Source: Clostridia bacterium (GTDB lineage: Bacteria; Bacillota; Clostridia; Christensenellales; Aristaeellaceae). From it: a stretch of 64,000 nt of DNA. The DNA is taken from positions 1 to 64,000 of the forward strand of contig JAFUTW010000026.1 of NCBI GenBank assembly GCA_017484085.1. Reading direction: 5' to 3'. Position numbers and translations under genes: made by a program. Every line of letters begins with the position of its first letter. Within the stretch, counting starts at the first letter, position 1. Shown here piece after piece: positions 7,383-16,285 of the stretch. The notes beneath the pieces are model-generated. The model was not told where the DNA came from. It saw only the letters and a program-made list of their open reading frames with translations, and ran no database searches.

Positions 7383-8507
7383 GTGAGTATTGCTGCGATT
7401 GTAATCGCCGCCGTGGTCCTGGGCGTCATGGGCCTCATCTTCGGAGCGCTGCTGGGCGTGACAGGCCGCGTATTTGCGATTGAAACCAACCCCAAGATCG
7501 GGGAACTGCGCGAGATCCTTCCCGGCGCCAACTGCGGCGCCTGCGGCTTCCCGGGCTGTGACGGCTATGCCGCCGCAGTGGCGGAGGGAAAAGCGGAAAT
7601 CGGCCTTTGCGCACCGGGCGGCGCGGCCGCTGCCGCAAAAATGGGCGAGATCATGGGCGTGGCAGCCGGCGTGGGTGCCCGCCAGGTCGCGACCGTGACC
7701 TGCCAGGGCTACGGCGATCACTGTGCGCCCAAGGCGGAGTATGAAGGCCTGCACGACTGCGTGGCCGCTTCCCTCGTAAACAACGGGACCAAGGCCTGCC
7801 AGTATGCCTGCCTCGGCCTGGGGACCTGCGAGCGCGTATGCCCGTTCGACGCCATCCACATCGATCCGGTCAAGAAGATCGCGGTCGTGGATGAGGAGAA
7901 GTGCCAGGCCTGCAAGAAGTGCGTCGCGGCTTGCCCGCAGCACGTGCTGGTGATGCGGCCTGCGGAGCGAGCGGTTTCCGTCGGCTGCCACAACCCCGAA
8001 AAGGGCATGGCGCTGAAGGAGAAGTGCGACCGGGCCTGTGTGGCTTGCGAAGCCTGTGTGAAGGCGTGCCCGTTTGAAGCGATCCACATGGAGAACGGCG
8101 TACCGGTCACCGATTACGAGAAGTGCGTCGGCTGCATGGCGTGCGTCGACGCGTGCCCGACCGGCGCGATGGAAGGCAACCTGGCAGAGCGCAAGGAAGC
8201 TTACATCGATCCCGACAAGTGCATCGGCTGCACGATCTGCGCCAAGCAGTGCAAGTTTGACGCGATCGAGGGCGAGCTGAAGAAGAAGCACAAGGTGCTC
8301 GGCGCCTGCACCGGCTGCGGCCTCTGCGCGGCAAAGTGCCCGAAGAAGGCCATCACGATGCGGGACCGCCGCGCACCCAGGAACAAGCTGGACAAGGTGA
8401 AGAAGGCGCCGGCTGCGAAGCCTGCCGCCGCGGCAGCCAAGCCCGCTGCACCGGTAAAGCCGGCAGCGCCCAAGGCTGCCCCGGCTGAAGCTGAAAAGAA
8501 AGAATAA
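7383..8507 (+). CDS. rnfB: Rnf electron transport complex, subunit B (polyferredoxin)
   Basis: RnfB is the membrane-anchored polyferredoxin that takes electrons from reduced ferredoxin. The 374-residue protein has an N-terminal membrane helix (about residues 3-24), a 4Fe-4S domain with CGACGFPGC, and six more cysteine groups, including [47 protein letters not shown] and [12 protein letters not shown]. This cluster-rich form is typical of clostridial rather than proteobacterial RnfB. The C-terminal 45 residues are Lys/Ala/Pro-rich and probably flexible. The start is GTG 7383, 9 bases after GGGAGG. It is the last gene of the operon. Confidence 0.95.
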   Translation: MSIAAIVIAAVVLGVMGLIFGALLGVTGRVFAIETNPKIGELREILPGANCGACGFPGCDGYAAAVAEGKAEIGLCAPGGAAAAAKMGEIMGVAAGVGARQVATVTCQGYGDHCAPKAEYEGLHDCVAASLVNNGTKACQYACLGLGTCERVCPFDAIHIDPVKKIAVVDEEKCQACKKCVAACPQHVLVMRPAERAVSVGCHNPEKGMALKEKCDRACVACEACVKACPFEAIHMENGVPVTDYEKCVGCMACVDACPTGAMEGNLAERKEAYIDPDKCIGCTICAKQCKFDAIEGELKKKHKVLGACTGCGLCAAKCPKKAITMRDRRAPRNKLDKVKKAPAAKPAAAAAKPAAPVKPAAPKAAPAEAEKKE

Positions 8508-8518
8508 GTTTAACCCGG

Positions 8519-8553
8519 ACCGGAGGGAGCTTTAAGCGACCCCTCCGGTTTTT
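8519..8553 (+). terminator. Rho-independent terminator after rnfB
   Basis: A perfect 9-base-pair stem (8519-8527 with 8541-8549) is followed by a run of five T residues. It ends only 16 bases before the glyA start codon, so the glyA ribosome site begins directly after the T run. Confidence 0.88.
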
Positions 8554-8569
8554 AGAAGGAGGAGACCTG

Positions 8570-9823
8570 ATGATCGATTTGAAGACAGTTGCCGCATGTG
8601 ATCCGGAAGTTGCGGAGGCGATGGGACAGGAGCTGCAGAGACAGCGTGAACACCTGGAGCTGATCGCATCCGAAAACTTCGTCAGCCCTGCCGTCCTGGC
8701 GGCGATGGGATCCCATCTCACCAACAAGTACGCGGAAGGATATCCCGGGCACCGGTATTACGGCGGCTGTCAGTACGTGGATGTGGTCGAGCAGCTTGCC
8801 ATCGACAGGGCAAAGGCGCTCTTTCACGCGGAGCACGCAAACGTTCAGCCGCACTCCGGCGCACAGGCGAACATGGCCGTGTATTTTGCCATGCTGAACC
8901 CCGGCGATACGGTAATGGGGATGAACCTCTCGCACGGCGGCCATTTGACGCATGGAAGCCCCGTGAACATGTCCGGCAAGTACTTCCGGTTTGAATCGTA
9001 CGGCGTTACCGACGATGCGGAGGTCATCGATTATGATGATCTCGAGAAGCGGGCGCTCGAGATCCGGCCGAAGCTGATCGTCGCCGGCGCATCGGCCTAT
9101 CCCAGGATCATCGATTTTGCGCGGCTCCGGGAAATCTGCGACAAAGCCGGCTGTCTGCTGATGGTCGATATGGCGCACATCGCCGGCCTAGTTGCGGCGG
9201 GCGAACATCCGTCTCCCGTGCCGTATGCGGACTTTGTGACGACGACGACGCACAAGACGCTGCGCGGCCCCAGGGGCGGCATGATCCTGTGCAAAGCGGA
9301 GTACGCCAAACAGATCGACAAGGCCATCTTCCCGGGAACGCAGGGCGGCCCGCTGGAGCATGTCATCGCGGGCAAGGCGGTGTGCTTTAAGGAGGCCATG
9401 ACGGAGGACTTCAGGGTTTATCAGCACCAGATCGTCGTCAACGCCAAGGCGATGGCGGAGCAGTTTGAGAGGGAGGGCATCCGGCTGGTATCCGGCGGTA
9501 CGGATAACCACCTGATGCTGCTGGATCTGAGCGAGACAGACGTGACCGGCAAGGAACTGGAAGCCCTGCTGGGACAGGCGAACATCACCGTCAACAAGAA
9601 TACGATACCCAAGGAGACGCGCAGCCCGTTCGTGACCAGCGGCGTCCGCGTCGGCACGCCGGCGGTCACCAGCCGGGGGATGAAGGAAGACGTCATGCGG
9701 GACATCGCTTCCATGATCGCCAGGATCGTACGCGAGAAGGATGCCGCAGTCGCCCCGGTAAAGGCGCATGTGCTTGAGATCTGCGAGGCGTATCCGCTCT
9801 ATCCGGATTGCGTGATCGGCTGA
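8570..9823 (+). CDS. glyA: Serine hydroxymethyltransferase
   Basis: GlyA interconverts serine and glycine with transfer of the C1 unit to tetrahydrofolate, using pyridoxal phosphate in the cytosol. The 417-residue protein is of full length. ELIASENF and [16 protein letters not shown] near the N terminus are family signatures, and [14 protein letters not shown] contains the PLP lysine near residue 229. A strong AGAAGGAGGAG site precedes the ATG. There is no room for a promoter between the rnfB terminator and this gene, so it must use read-through or a promoter inside rnfB. Confidence 0.97.
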   Translation: MIDLKTVAACDPEVAEAMGQELQRQREHLELIASENFVSPAVLAAMGSHLTNKYAEGYPGHRYYGGCQYVDVVEQLAIDRAKALFHAEHANVQPHSGAQANMAVYFAMLNPGDTVMGMNLSHGGHLTHGSPVNMSGKYFRFESYGVTDDAEVIDYDDLEKRALEIRPKLIVAGASAYPRIIDFARLREICDKAGCLLMVDMAHIAGLVAAGEHPSPVPYADFVTTTTHKTLRGPRGGMILCKAEYAKQIDKAIFPGTQGGPLEHVIAGKAVCFKEAMTEDFRVYQHQIVVNAKAMAEQFEREGIRLVSGGTDNHLMLLDLSETDVTGKELEALLGQANITVNKNTIPKETRSPFVTSGVRVGTPAVTSRGMKEDVMRDIASMIARIVREKDAAVAPVKAHVLEICEAYPLYPDCVIG

Positions 9824-9856
9824 CAGACAGGGCAAAGGGCGTTAACAGACAAAAAA

Positions 9857-9883
9857 ATGAGGAGCTGGTGGGCTCCTCATTTT
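9857..9883. terminator. Bidirectional terminator between glyA and the convergent minus-strand operon
   Basis: A perfect 9-base-pair stem (9857-9865 with 9872-9880) has a run of A on its left and a T run on its right, so it can stop transcripts arriving from either side. Confidence 0.88.
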
Positions 9884-11231
9884 ATGCTTTGCCGTTGTTG
9901 GATCTGTCCGTCCAGGCTTTGGCGGCCTCTTCGGCCAGTCGTTCCTGCTCCAGCAGCTGCTTTTGCGCGGCCGCCTTGGCTTCGGCATCCTTGGCGACGG
10001 CCAGCATCAGCCGGATGCGGTTTTCCTGGTTGACCTTCGTCGCGGAGAGATCGTAATCGATCGGGACGATGTTGATGCCGGGATGCACCTCGGTCAGCCG
10101 GCGGATCATGCCCTTGCCGTTGATGTGGTTCGGCAGGCAGCCGAAGGGCTGGGCACAGACGATGTTCTCATAGCCGTTTTCGGCCAGCTCCAGCATCTCG
10201 GCTGTCAGCAGCCAGCCCTCGCCCATTTTGCTGCCGTAGCCGATGACGCCGTCCACCAGCTTTTTGATGTGCTGATAGCGCGTGGGGGGAACAAAATCCG
10301 GGTGAGCGGAGACGGCCTCGATCAGGCTGCGCTCCATGCGCTCGACATATTTAAGAAAGAGCTGGCAGAAGACTTTCTTGAGCAAACTGCCGCCGTAGAG
10401 CTTGATGTCTTCGATGCGGTTATCGATCTTGAACTCAACGAAGGCCATGATGCCGGGCAGCATGTACTCGCAGTCCTGTGTCTGCAGGAAGGCCTCCAGG
10501 CCGTTGTTGCCCAGGGAGGAATACTTGACGTAGATCTCGCCCACGATGCCGACGCGCGTTTTCCGCTCCCGGCTGCGCTCGATGCTCTCAAAGTCATCGA
10601 CGATCGCCTTGAGGTTCTGTCTCATATCCTTATGAGACAGACCGCGGCCGCGGTTGTACTGGGCGATCAGCTCGTCATTCCACTTCTCGATAAGGGCATT
10701 GGTGTCCCCCTTGTGACGCTCATAAGGCCGCGTCTGGTTGGATACGCACATGATGCAGTCGCCGTAGACGAGGGAGGCGACAAGCTGCCGGATGAGCGGC
10801 AGAGTGATCGTAAAGCCGGATGCCTTCTCCAGACCGGAGAGGTTGACGGAGATGACGGGGATGTGCGAAAGCCCGGCTTTCTTCAGCGCTTTGCGCAGCA
10901 GGAAGATATAGTTGCTGGCGCGGCAGCCGCCGCCCGTCTGCGTGATCATGAGCGCTACCTTGTTCAGATCGTACTCACCGGAGTGGAGCGCATCCAGGAA
11001 CTGGCCGATGACCAGCAGGGCGGGGACGCAGGTGTCGTTATGCACGTACTTGAGACCCTCTGCCATAACGCCCGCGCCGCTGTTGTGCAGAACGACGGCA
11101 TTATAGCCGTTGAGCCGCAGCACCTTTTCGATCAGCGAGAAGTGAAACTCCAGCATATTGGGGATGAGGATGGTATAGCCTGCATCCCGCATCTCCTTTG
11201 TAAACTCTACGCGTTCATTGTCCACAGTCAT
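9882..11231 (-). CDS. 2-hydroxyacyl-CoA dehydratase-like C-terminal half of a split activase
   Basis: This 449-residue protein matches the C-terminal part of the roughly 1400-residue 'acyl-CoA dehydratase activase' proteins of Clostridia, where it follows two ATPase domains. Visible landmarks are NSGAGVMAEGLKYVHNDTC, TQTGGGCRASNY and GYGSKMGEGWLLTAEML, with Cys residues that could ligate Fe-S clusters. Its ATG overlaps the upstream stop as ATGA (11228-11231), so translation of the two halves is coupled. The C terminus is Ala/Glu/Gln-rich. The true substrate is unknown; no HgdA/HgdB-type dehydratase pair is present in the window. Confidence 0.75.
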   Translation of the reverse strand: MTVDNERVEFTKEMRDAGYTILIPNMLEFHFSLIEKVLRLNGYNAVVLHNSGAGVMAEGLKYVHNDTCVPALLVIGQFLDALHSGEYDLNKVALMITQTGGGCRASNYIFLLRKALKKAGLSHIPVISVNLSGLEKASGFTITLPLIRQLVASLVYGDCIMCVSNQTRPYERHKGDTNALIEKWNDELIAQYNRGRGLSHKDMRQNLKAIVDDFESIERSRERKTRVGIVGEIYVKYSSLGNNGLEAFLQTQDCEYMLPGIMAFVEFKIDNRIEDIKLYGGSLLKKVFCQLFLKYVERMERSLIEAVSAHPDFVPPTRYQHIKKLVDGVIGYGSKMGEGWLLTAEMLELAENGYENIVCAQPFGCLPNHINGKGMIRRLTEVHPGINIVPIDYDLSATKVNQENRIRLMLAVAKDAEAKAAAQKQLLEQERLAEEAAKAWTDRSNNGKA

Positions 11232-14170
11232 GCTCCCTCCTGTGACTGTTGGTCGATGGCAGCAAACAGGGAGCGGAGGCGGATGCGCACCGCGCCGAGA
11301 TTGGTGATTTCATCGATCTTGATCTGCGTGTAAATCTTGCCGCGGCTCTCCAGAATCTCGCGCACTTCGTCCGTCGTGATGGCATCGACGCCGCAGCCGA
11401 AGGAAACGAGCTGGACGAGGTCCATATCGGGCTGGGTCGCGATATACCGGGCGCTGGCGTAAAGCCGGGCGTGATAGGTCCACTGGTTGAGGACGCCTGT
11501 GGGCTCCTTGTGCATATGCCAGGAGAGCGCATCCTCCGTGACGACGGCTGCGCCGAAGCCCGCGATGAGCCGGTCGATGCCGTGGTTGGTTTCCGGATCG
11601 ACGTGATAGGGGCGGCCGGCCAGCACGATGATACGGCGGCCGTCCTTGCGCGCCTGCTCGATATAGGAAGCGCCTTCGCGCCGCACATCCTCCATGTAGC
11701 GCTCATAAGCGCCGTAAGCGGCCTCGCATGCGCGGCGGACTTCTTTCTTGTTCAGGTCCGGATAATACTGACGTAGCAGCTCGAAAAGCTTTCCGGGGAA
11801 TTCGCGCCGGTGATCGATGCCCAGATAACCGTGGATAAACCGGATGGAGCGGACAGCGGGGATGTTGGCGGCGACGACCTCCGGATAGTAGGCGACGACC
11901 GGGCAGTTGTAATGGTTGTCACCCAGCTTTTCGTCGATGTTGTAGCTCATGCAGGGATAGAAGATGGTTTCAACGCCGCTACGGATCAGCCAGTCGATGT
12001 GACCGTGCACGAGCTTGGCCGGGAAGCAGACCGTATCGGACGGGATCGTGGACTGTCCGGCGATATACAGGCTGCGCTTCGAGAATGGGGAAACGATGAC
12101 GTCGAACCCCAGCTCTGTGAAGAGCGTGTGCCAGAAGGGCAGCAGTTCGTACAGATTGAGAGCGAGCGGGAGGCCGATCTTTCCGCGCGGGGCGGAGGAA
12201 GGATGGCTGCTGCGCAGCGCTTCGAGCTGTTTCTGCTTGTAGTCGTACAGGTTCAGACCGCTGTCCTGTCGCTCTCCCTTTACGGGTCGGTCGCAGCGGT
12301 TCCCGCTGATAAAACGCCTGCCGCCGGGGAAGGTGCTGATGGTCAGCCGGCAGTGGTTTTCGCAAAGGCCGCAACGCGTCTGCCGCACATCCTGGCGGAA
12401 GGAGACGAGCTCATCATAGGAGAGGAGCGTGCTCTGCACGGGATGGATCTTCTGCTGATCCCGCGCGTAGAGCGCTGCGCCGTACGCGCCCATCAGCCCG
12501 GAGATGTCAGGCCTTACGACTTCGGTGTTCAATTCCTTTTCGAAGGCGCGGAGGACAGCGTCATTCAAGAACGTTCCGCCCTGCACGACGATGCGGTGTC
12601 CCAGATCGTCCGGACCGGAGCAGCGGATGACCTTGTACAGCGCGTTTTTGACGACGGAAATGGACAGGCCGGCAGAGATGTCGGTGATGTCCGCGCCGTC
12701 TTTCTGCGCCTGCTTTACGGAGGAGTTCATGAACACGGTGCAGCGGGAGCCCAGATCGACAGGCTTTCTGGAAGCCAGGCCCAGTCTGGCGAACTCGCCG
12801 ATATCGTAGCCCAGCGCATTGGCAAACGTCTGCAGGAAGGAGCCGCAACCGGAGGAGCAGGCTTCGTTCAGGAAGATATTGTCGATGACGCCGCCCCGGA
12901 TCTTGAAGCACTTGATGTCCTGGCCGCCGATGTCGATGATGAAATCGACATCCGGCATGAAGGCCTTGGCGGCCGTATAATGGGCGATGGTCTCCACGAT
13001 GCCGAGATTGACGCCGAAAGCGCTGCGGATCATATCCTCGCCGTAGCCGGTTACGGCGCTGGACGCGATCTCCCACTGCGGATATTTGGACCGCAGGTCG
13101 AAGAGGAAGTCCCTGACGTGCGGTACGGGATCGCCGCTGTTGGACTGGTAGCGGGTAAACAGAAGCCTGCCGTCCTCCGTGATGACAGCGGATTTGATCG
13201 TCGTGGAACCGGAGTCGATGCCGACGAACACGCGCCCCCGGTAAACATCCGGATCGGCCGTCGCGACCTTTGCGGAGGCGTGGCGGGCGAGGAAGGCGGA
13301 CAGCTCTTCTTCGGAGGAGAAGAGCGGAGGCAGAGCGCGGTAGCTTTCCGTGCTGTGGAAGGCGTCGATAGCCTCGATACAGTCGGAGAGCAGCATGAGG
13401 GAAGAGGGCTGGTGCGCGGCGCCGATCGCGACATAATAAAGGGAATTCTCCGGGCATGTGCCCTTCAGCTTCAGCGTCTCATCGAAGCAGCTGCGCAGCT
13501 CGGAGAGGAAGGTGAGCGGCCCGCCGAGATAGACCACGTTCCCTTCGATCGGGCGGCCCTGCGCAAGCCCGGCGATGGTCTGGTTGACGACAGCCATGAA
13601 GATGGAACGCGAAACATCCGTATGCTTGGCGCCTTGGTTGAGCAGCGGCTGAACATCCGTCTTGGCAAAGACGCCGCAGCGGGAGGCGATGGTATACGTG
13701 CGCTCGGCCTGCGCGGCCAGGCGGTTCATCTCATCCGGCGTGATGCCGAGCAGCGTTGCCATCTGATCGATGAAGGCGCCGGTGCCGCCGGCGCACGAGC
13801 CGTTCATGCGGACTTCCAGCGTGCCCTTTAAGAACAGGATCTTGGCATCTTCTCCGCCCAGCTCGATGACGACATCCGTGCCCGGCTTGTACAGGTCAAC
13901 GGCCACCTTGGTCGCGTAGACCTCCTGTACAAAGGGGATGTTGGAGCCCAGGACCAGGCCCATGCCTGCAGAGCCGGAGATGCACAGCTGCACCGGCTTG
14001 CCTTTGACGATGTCGGCATCGATCCGGGTAAGGAGTTCGCGCGTTTTCTGAGTGATGATCGAATAGTGGCGCTCATAGCAGCTGTACCGGATCCGGTCAT
14101 CCTGATCCAGCAGCACGCATTTGATCGTCGTGGAGCCGATATCCAGCCCAAGACGGTAGCATTCGGACAT
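11228..14170 (-). CDS. Two-domain BadF/BcrA-type ATPase activase (2-hydroxyacyl-CoA dehydratase activator family)
   Basis: This 980-residue protein has two ASKHA-fold ATPase domains. The first opens with GLDIGSTTIK (residue 8) and carries SCAGGTG near 124; the second opens with GIDSGSTTIKS (about 316) and carries CSSGCGSF near 437. Those cysteines are the type that bridge a 4Fe-4S cluster between subunits in HgdC-like activators, which use ATP hydrolysis to push low-potential electrons into a partner. A DUF2229-like region fills the rest. The start follows GAGG by 8 bases, 30 bases after asd, so it is probably in the asd transcript. The natural partner is likely the next gene, but the reaction is unknown. 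Confidence 0.82.
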   Translation of the reverse strand: MSECYRLGLDIGSTTIKCVLLDQDDRIRYSCYERHYSIITQKTRELLTRIDADIVKGKPVQLCISGSAGMGLVLGSNIPFVQEVYATKVAVDLYKPGTDVVIELGGEDAKILFLKGTLEVRMNGSCAGGTGAFIDQMATLLGITPDEMNRLAAQAERTYTIASRCGVFAKTDVQPLLNQGAKHTDVSRSIFMAVVNQTIAGLAQGRPIEGNVVYLGGPLTFLSELRSCFDETLKLKGTCPENSLYYVAIGAAHQPSSLMLLSDCIEAIDAFHSTESYRALPPLFSSEEELSAFLARHASAKVATADPDVYRGRVFVGIDSGSTTIKSAVITEDGRLLFTRYQSNSGDPVPHVRDFLFDLRSKYPQWEIASSAVTGYGEDMIRSAFGVNLGIVETIAHYTAAKAFMPDVDFIIDIGGQDIKCFKIRGGVIDNIFLNEACSSGCGSFLQTFANALGYDIGEFARLGLASRKPVDLGSRCTVFMNSSVKQAQKDGADITDISAGLSISVVKNALYKVIRCSGPDDLGHRIVVQGGTFLNDAVLRAFEKELNTEVVRPDISGLMGAYGAALYARDQQKIHPVQSTLLSYDELVSFRQDVRQTRCGLCENHCRLTISTFPGGRRFISGNRCDRPVKGERQDSGLNLYDYKQKQLEALRSSHPSSAPRGKIGLPLALNLYELLPFWHTLFTELGFDVIVSPFSKRSLYIAGQSTIPSDTVCFPAKLVHGHIDWLIRSGVETIFYPCMSYNIDEKLGDNHYNCPVVAYYPEVVAANIPAVRSIRFIHGYLGIDHRREFPGKLFELLRQYYPDLNKKEVRRACEAAYGAYERYMEDVRREGASYIEQARKDGRRIIVLAGRPYHVDPETNHGIDRLIAGFGAAVVTEDALSWHMHKEPTGVLNQWTYHARLYASARYIATQPDMDLVQLVSFGCGVDAITTDEVREILESRGKIYTQIKIDEITNLGAVRIRLRSLFAAIDQQSQEGA

Positions 14171-14200
14171 AGACAGAACCTCGTTTCGATACGTTGCGCT

Positions 14201-15286
14201 TTATTTGCGGGGGATATAGCCTTCCTGGCACAGCAGCTCTGCGATCAGCACCGCGCCGCCGGCCGCGCCGCGCACGGTGTTGTGGGAGAGGCCGACAAAA
14301 CGCCAGTCAAAGAGAGAGTCGCCGCGCAGGCGCCCCAGAGAGATGCCCATACCGTTTTCAAAATCGCGGTCCAGGCGTGTCTGCGGGCGGTCTTCCGCGT
14401 CGAAGTACTGCAGGAAGGGGTGCGGCGCGCTGGGCAGGTTCAGCTTCTGCGGCAGGCCTTCGAAGGTGCGCCAGCAATCGATGATCTCTTCACGGGAGGC
14501 TTTTTTGTCGAAGCTCACCCAGCAGGTGGAGAGATGCCCGTCAGCGACGGCGACCCGCACGCAGTGCGCGCTGATCACGGGAGCGGAGGCGGGGACGATG
14601 GCGCCGTTTTCGATGCGGCCCCAGATCTTGAGAGGCTCCTGCTCGCTCTTTTCCTCTTCGCCGCCGATGTAGGGGATGACGTTGTCCACCATCTCCGGCC
14701 AGCGCTCAAACGTCTTGCCTGCGCCGGAGATCGCCTGATAGGTCGATACCACGACGCGGTTCGGACCCAGGTGGCGCAGGGCAGTGAGCGCGGGAACGTA
14801 GGATTGGATGGAGCAGTTGGGTTTGACGGTGATGAAGCCGGTACGCGTGCCCAGCCGCCTGCGCTGGAAGGGGATGATCTCAGCGTGCTGGGGATTCAGC
14901 TCCGGGATGATCATCGGCACATCGGGCGTGCTGCGGTTTGCGGAGTTGTTGGAGACGACGGGCGTTTCCGCCTTTGCATAAGCCTCCTCAAGCGCCCGGA
15001 TCTCGGCCTTCGGCATGTTGACAGCGCAGAAGACGAAATCGACGTTTGCCACGACGGAGGCGACGTCGGAAGCATCCAGAACGGTCAGGGAGCGGACGGC
15101 CTCCGGGATGGGCCAGGGGAAAGCCCAGCGGCCGCGCACGGCCTCCTCGTAGGTTTTGCCTGCGCTGCCCGCGGAGGCGGCCAGTGTGACGACGTCAAAC
15201 CAGGGGTGATCAGCGAGCAGGGATATAAAGCGCTGACCGACCATGCCGGTAGCGCCCACAATGCCGACTTTCCATTTGGAAGGCAT
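14201..15286 (-). CDS. asd: Aspartate-semialdehyde dehydrogenase, archaeal/fungal-type
   Basis: Asd reduces aspartyl phosphate with NADPH to aspartate semialdehyde, the branch point to lysine, diaminopimelate, threonine and methionine. The 361-residue protein has the nucleotide-binding loop GIVGATGMVGQRF at the N terminus and the catalytic Cys in VKPNCSIQ. The stretch NNSANRSTPDVPMIIPE and the overall length point to the second ASADH class, best known from archaea and fungi and also found in some anaerobic bacteria, rather than the E. coli type. A -35/-10 pair lies upstream. It leads the minus-strand operon with the activase genes. Confidence 0.93.
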   Translation of the reverse strand: MPSKWKVGIVGATGMVGQRFISLLADHPWFDVVTLAASAGSAGKTYEEAVRGRWAFPWPIPEAVRSLTVLDASDVASVVANVDFVFCAVNMPKAEIRALEEAYAKAETPVVSNNSANRSTPDVPMIIPELNPQHAEIIPFQRRRLGTRTGFITVKPNCSIQSYVPALTALRHLGPNRVVVSTYQAISGAGKTFERWPEMVDNVIPYIGGEEEKSEQEPLKIWGRIENGAIVPASAPVISAHCVRVAVADGHLSTCWVSFDKKASREEIIDCWRTFEGLPQKLNLPSAPHPFLQYFDAEDRPQTRLDRDFENGMGISLGRLRGDSLFDWRFVGLSHNTVRGAAGGAVLIAELLCQEGYIPRK

Positions 15287-15322
15287 CTTTCAACACATTC
15301 CTTTCAGATTATAGTTCTTATT

Positions 15323-15351
15323 ATTTTACCATCTGTCAGTAAGCCGGTCAA
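15323..15351 (-). promoter_or_regulatory. Likely promoter of asd
   Basis: On the minus strand, TTGACC and TAAAAT are separated by 17 bases, 37 bases before the asd start codon. The rest of the 107-base gap between asd and the TraX-family gene shows nothing else convincing. Confidence 0.65.
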
Positions 15352-15393
15352 ACTTTATTTGGAAATCTTTGCCGGCAGGCCTGAAAGTGTGCG

Positions 15394-16176
15394 CTAAAAC
15401 GGCAGCAGGTCCGGGTGTGTCAGAAGCGCAAGCGCCAACAGATGTGCGGGATAAAAACCGTAGGAGAGCCACTTGGGCAGCTGCAGCCGGCTCCGCAGGG
15501 GGATCGCTGTCAGCACAACAGCGGGCAGGGCGTAGATCCGCATGGCAAAGCTCTGCCCGAAAAAGGTGTAGCCGCTGCCGTCTTTGGACCACCAGAGCCA
15601 GAACAGGGGTATGCAGACGGCATAGAGGACCGGGAAGCGGAGGAGCATGTAGCACAGAAGGATGAAGCGGACGCCGTTGATGCCGTAGTCCAGTGAGGAC
15701 GCAAAGCGTTCGCAGAGGATGTATAGCCCCAGCGCGAGGATCAGACGCCGGTTTTTGAGCGCCAGCAGGATGGCCAGGGAAAGAGAGAGCGAGAGAAGGA
15801 TACTGGGCTTCTGCCACGATTGGACGTAGAAGTTCCAGGCGGAGGCGATGGGGTTGGGCATCAAAGGGATACGGTACATGGAAGCGTTTTCGTGTGCGAG
15901 ACCCAGGGCGTAGAGCGGCTGGGATACAAGGGCCAGAAGGACAACCCGGCTGAGATACCGCACGGGATCACGCGTATAGACGGCGCCGGCAGCGATGCAG
16001 TAGCCGAAGAGGGGAAAGGCCAGCCGGCCGATCAGCCGCAGGACGGGATACTGCGGAAAGATCATCTTGCCGAAGTGATCGCACAGCATCGCCAGCGCGG
16101 CGATCACTTTGAGCAGGCCAGTATTGCGGTTGGAGCGCACCTCGGCCGGCGAAAACAACGAAGAAAGGAAGTTCAC
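15394..16176 (-). CDS. TraX-family integral membrane protein
   Basis: The 260-residue protein is almost entirely hydrophobic, with roughly eight membrane segments. LLKVIAALAMLCDHFGKMIF near the N terminus is the typical TraX-family opening, with a conserved Asp-His. In F plasmids TraX acetylates pilin; chromosomal homologs in Bacillota are common and mostly uncharacterised, probably membrane acyltransferases. The start is GTG 16176 with GGAGGG about 7 bases upstream. It has its own promoter and no partner genes. Confidence 0.78.
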   Translation of the reverse strand: MNFLSSLFSPAEVRSNRNTGLLKVIAALAMLCDHFGKMIFPQYPVLRLIGRLAFPLFGYCIAAGAVYTRDPVRYLSRVVLLALVSQPLYALGLAHENASMYRIPLMPNPIASAWNFYVQSWQKPSILLSLSLSLAILLALKNRRLILALGLYILCERFASSLDYGINGVRFILLCYMLLRFPVLYAVCIPLFWLWWSKDGSGYTFFGQSFAMRIYALPAVVLTAIPLRSRLQLPKWLSYGFYPAHLLALALLTHPDLLPF

Positions 16177-16211
16177 GGCACATCCCTCCGGACGCTTGCA
16201 GATTTTGGTTT

Positions 16212-16240
16212 ATGATACCATTCCGGACGCGAATGTGCAA
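16212..16240 (-). promoter_or_regulatory. Likely promoter of the TraX-family gene
   Basis: TTGCAC and TATCAT are separated by 17 bases on the minus strand, directly downstream of the clpB terminator. Confidence 0.6.
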
Positions 16241-16271
16241 ATCAAAAGCGGCAGGGAATGCTCCCTGCCGC
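16241..16271 (-). terminator. Rho-independent terminator after clpB
   Basis: A perfect 10-base-pair GC-rich stem (16248-16257 with 16262-16271) with a 4-base loop is followed, on the minus strand, by TTTT. Confidence 0.88.
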
Positions 16272-16285
16272 CCTTAGCGGACCCA

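Noticed and set aside
11810-13831. A 673-codon plus-strand open frame
   Set aside because: It is antisense to the activase gene, which has clear ATPase motifs; the antisense product has none.
14066-15397. A 443-codon plus-strand open frame
   Set aside because: It is antisense to asd, which has intact catalytic motifs.
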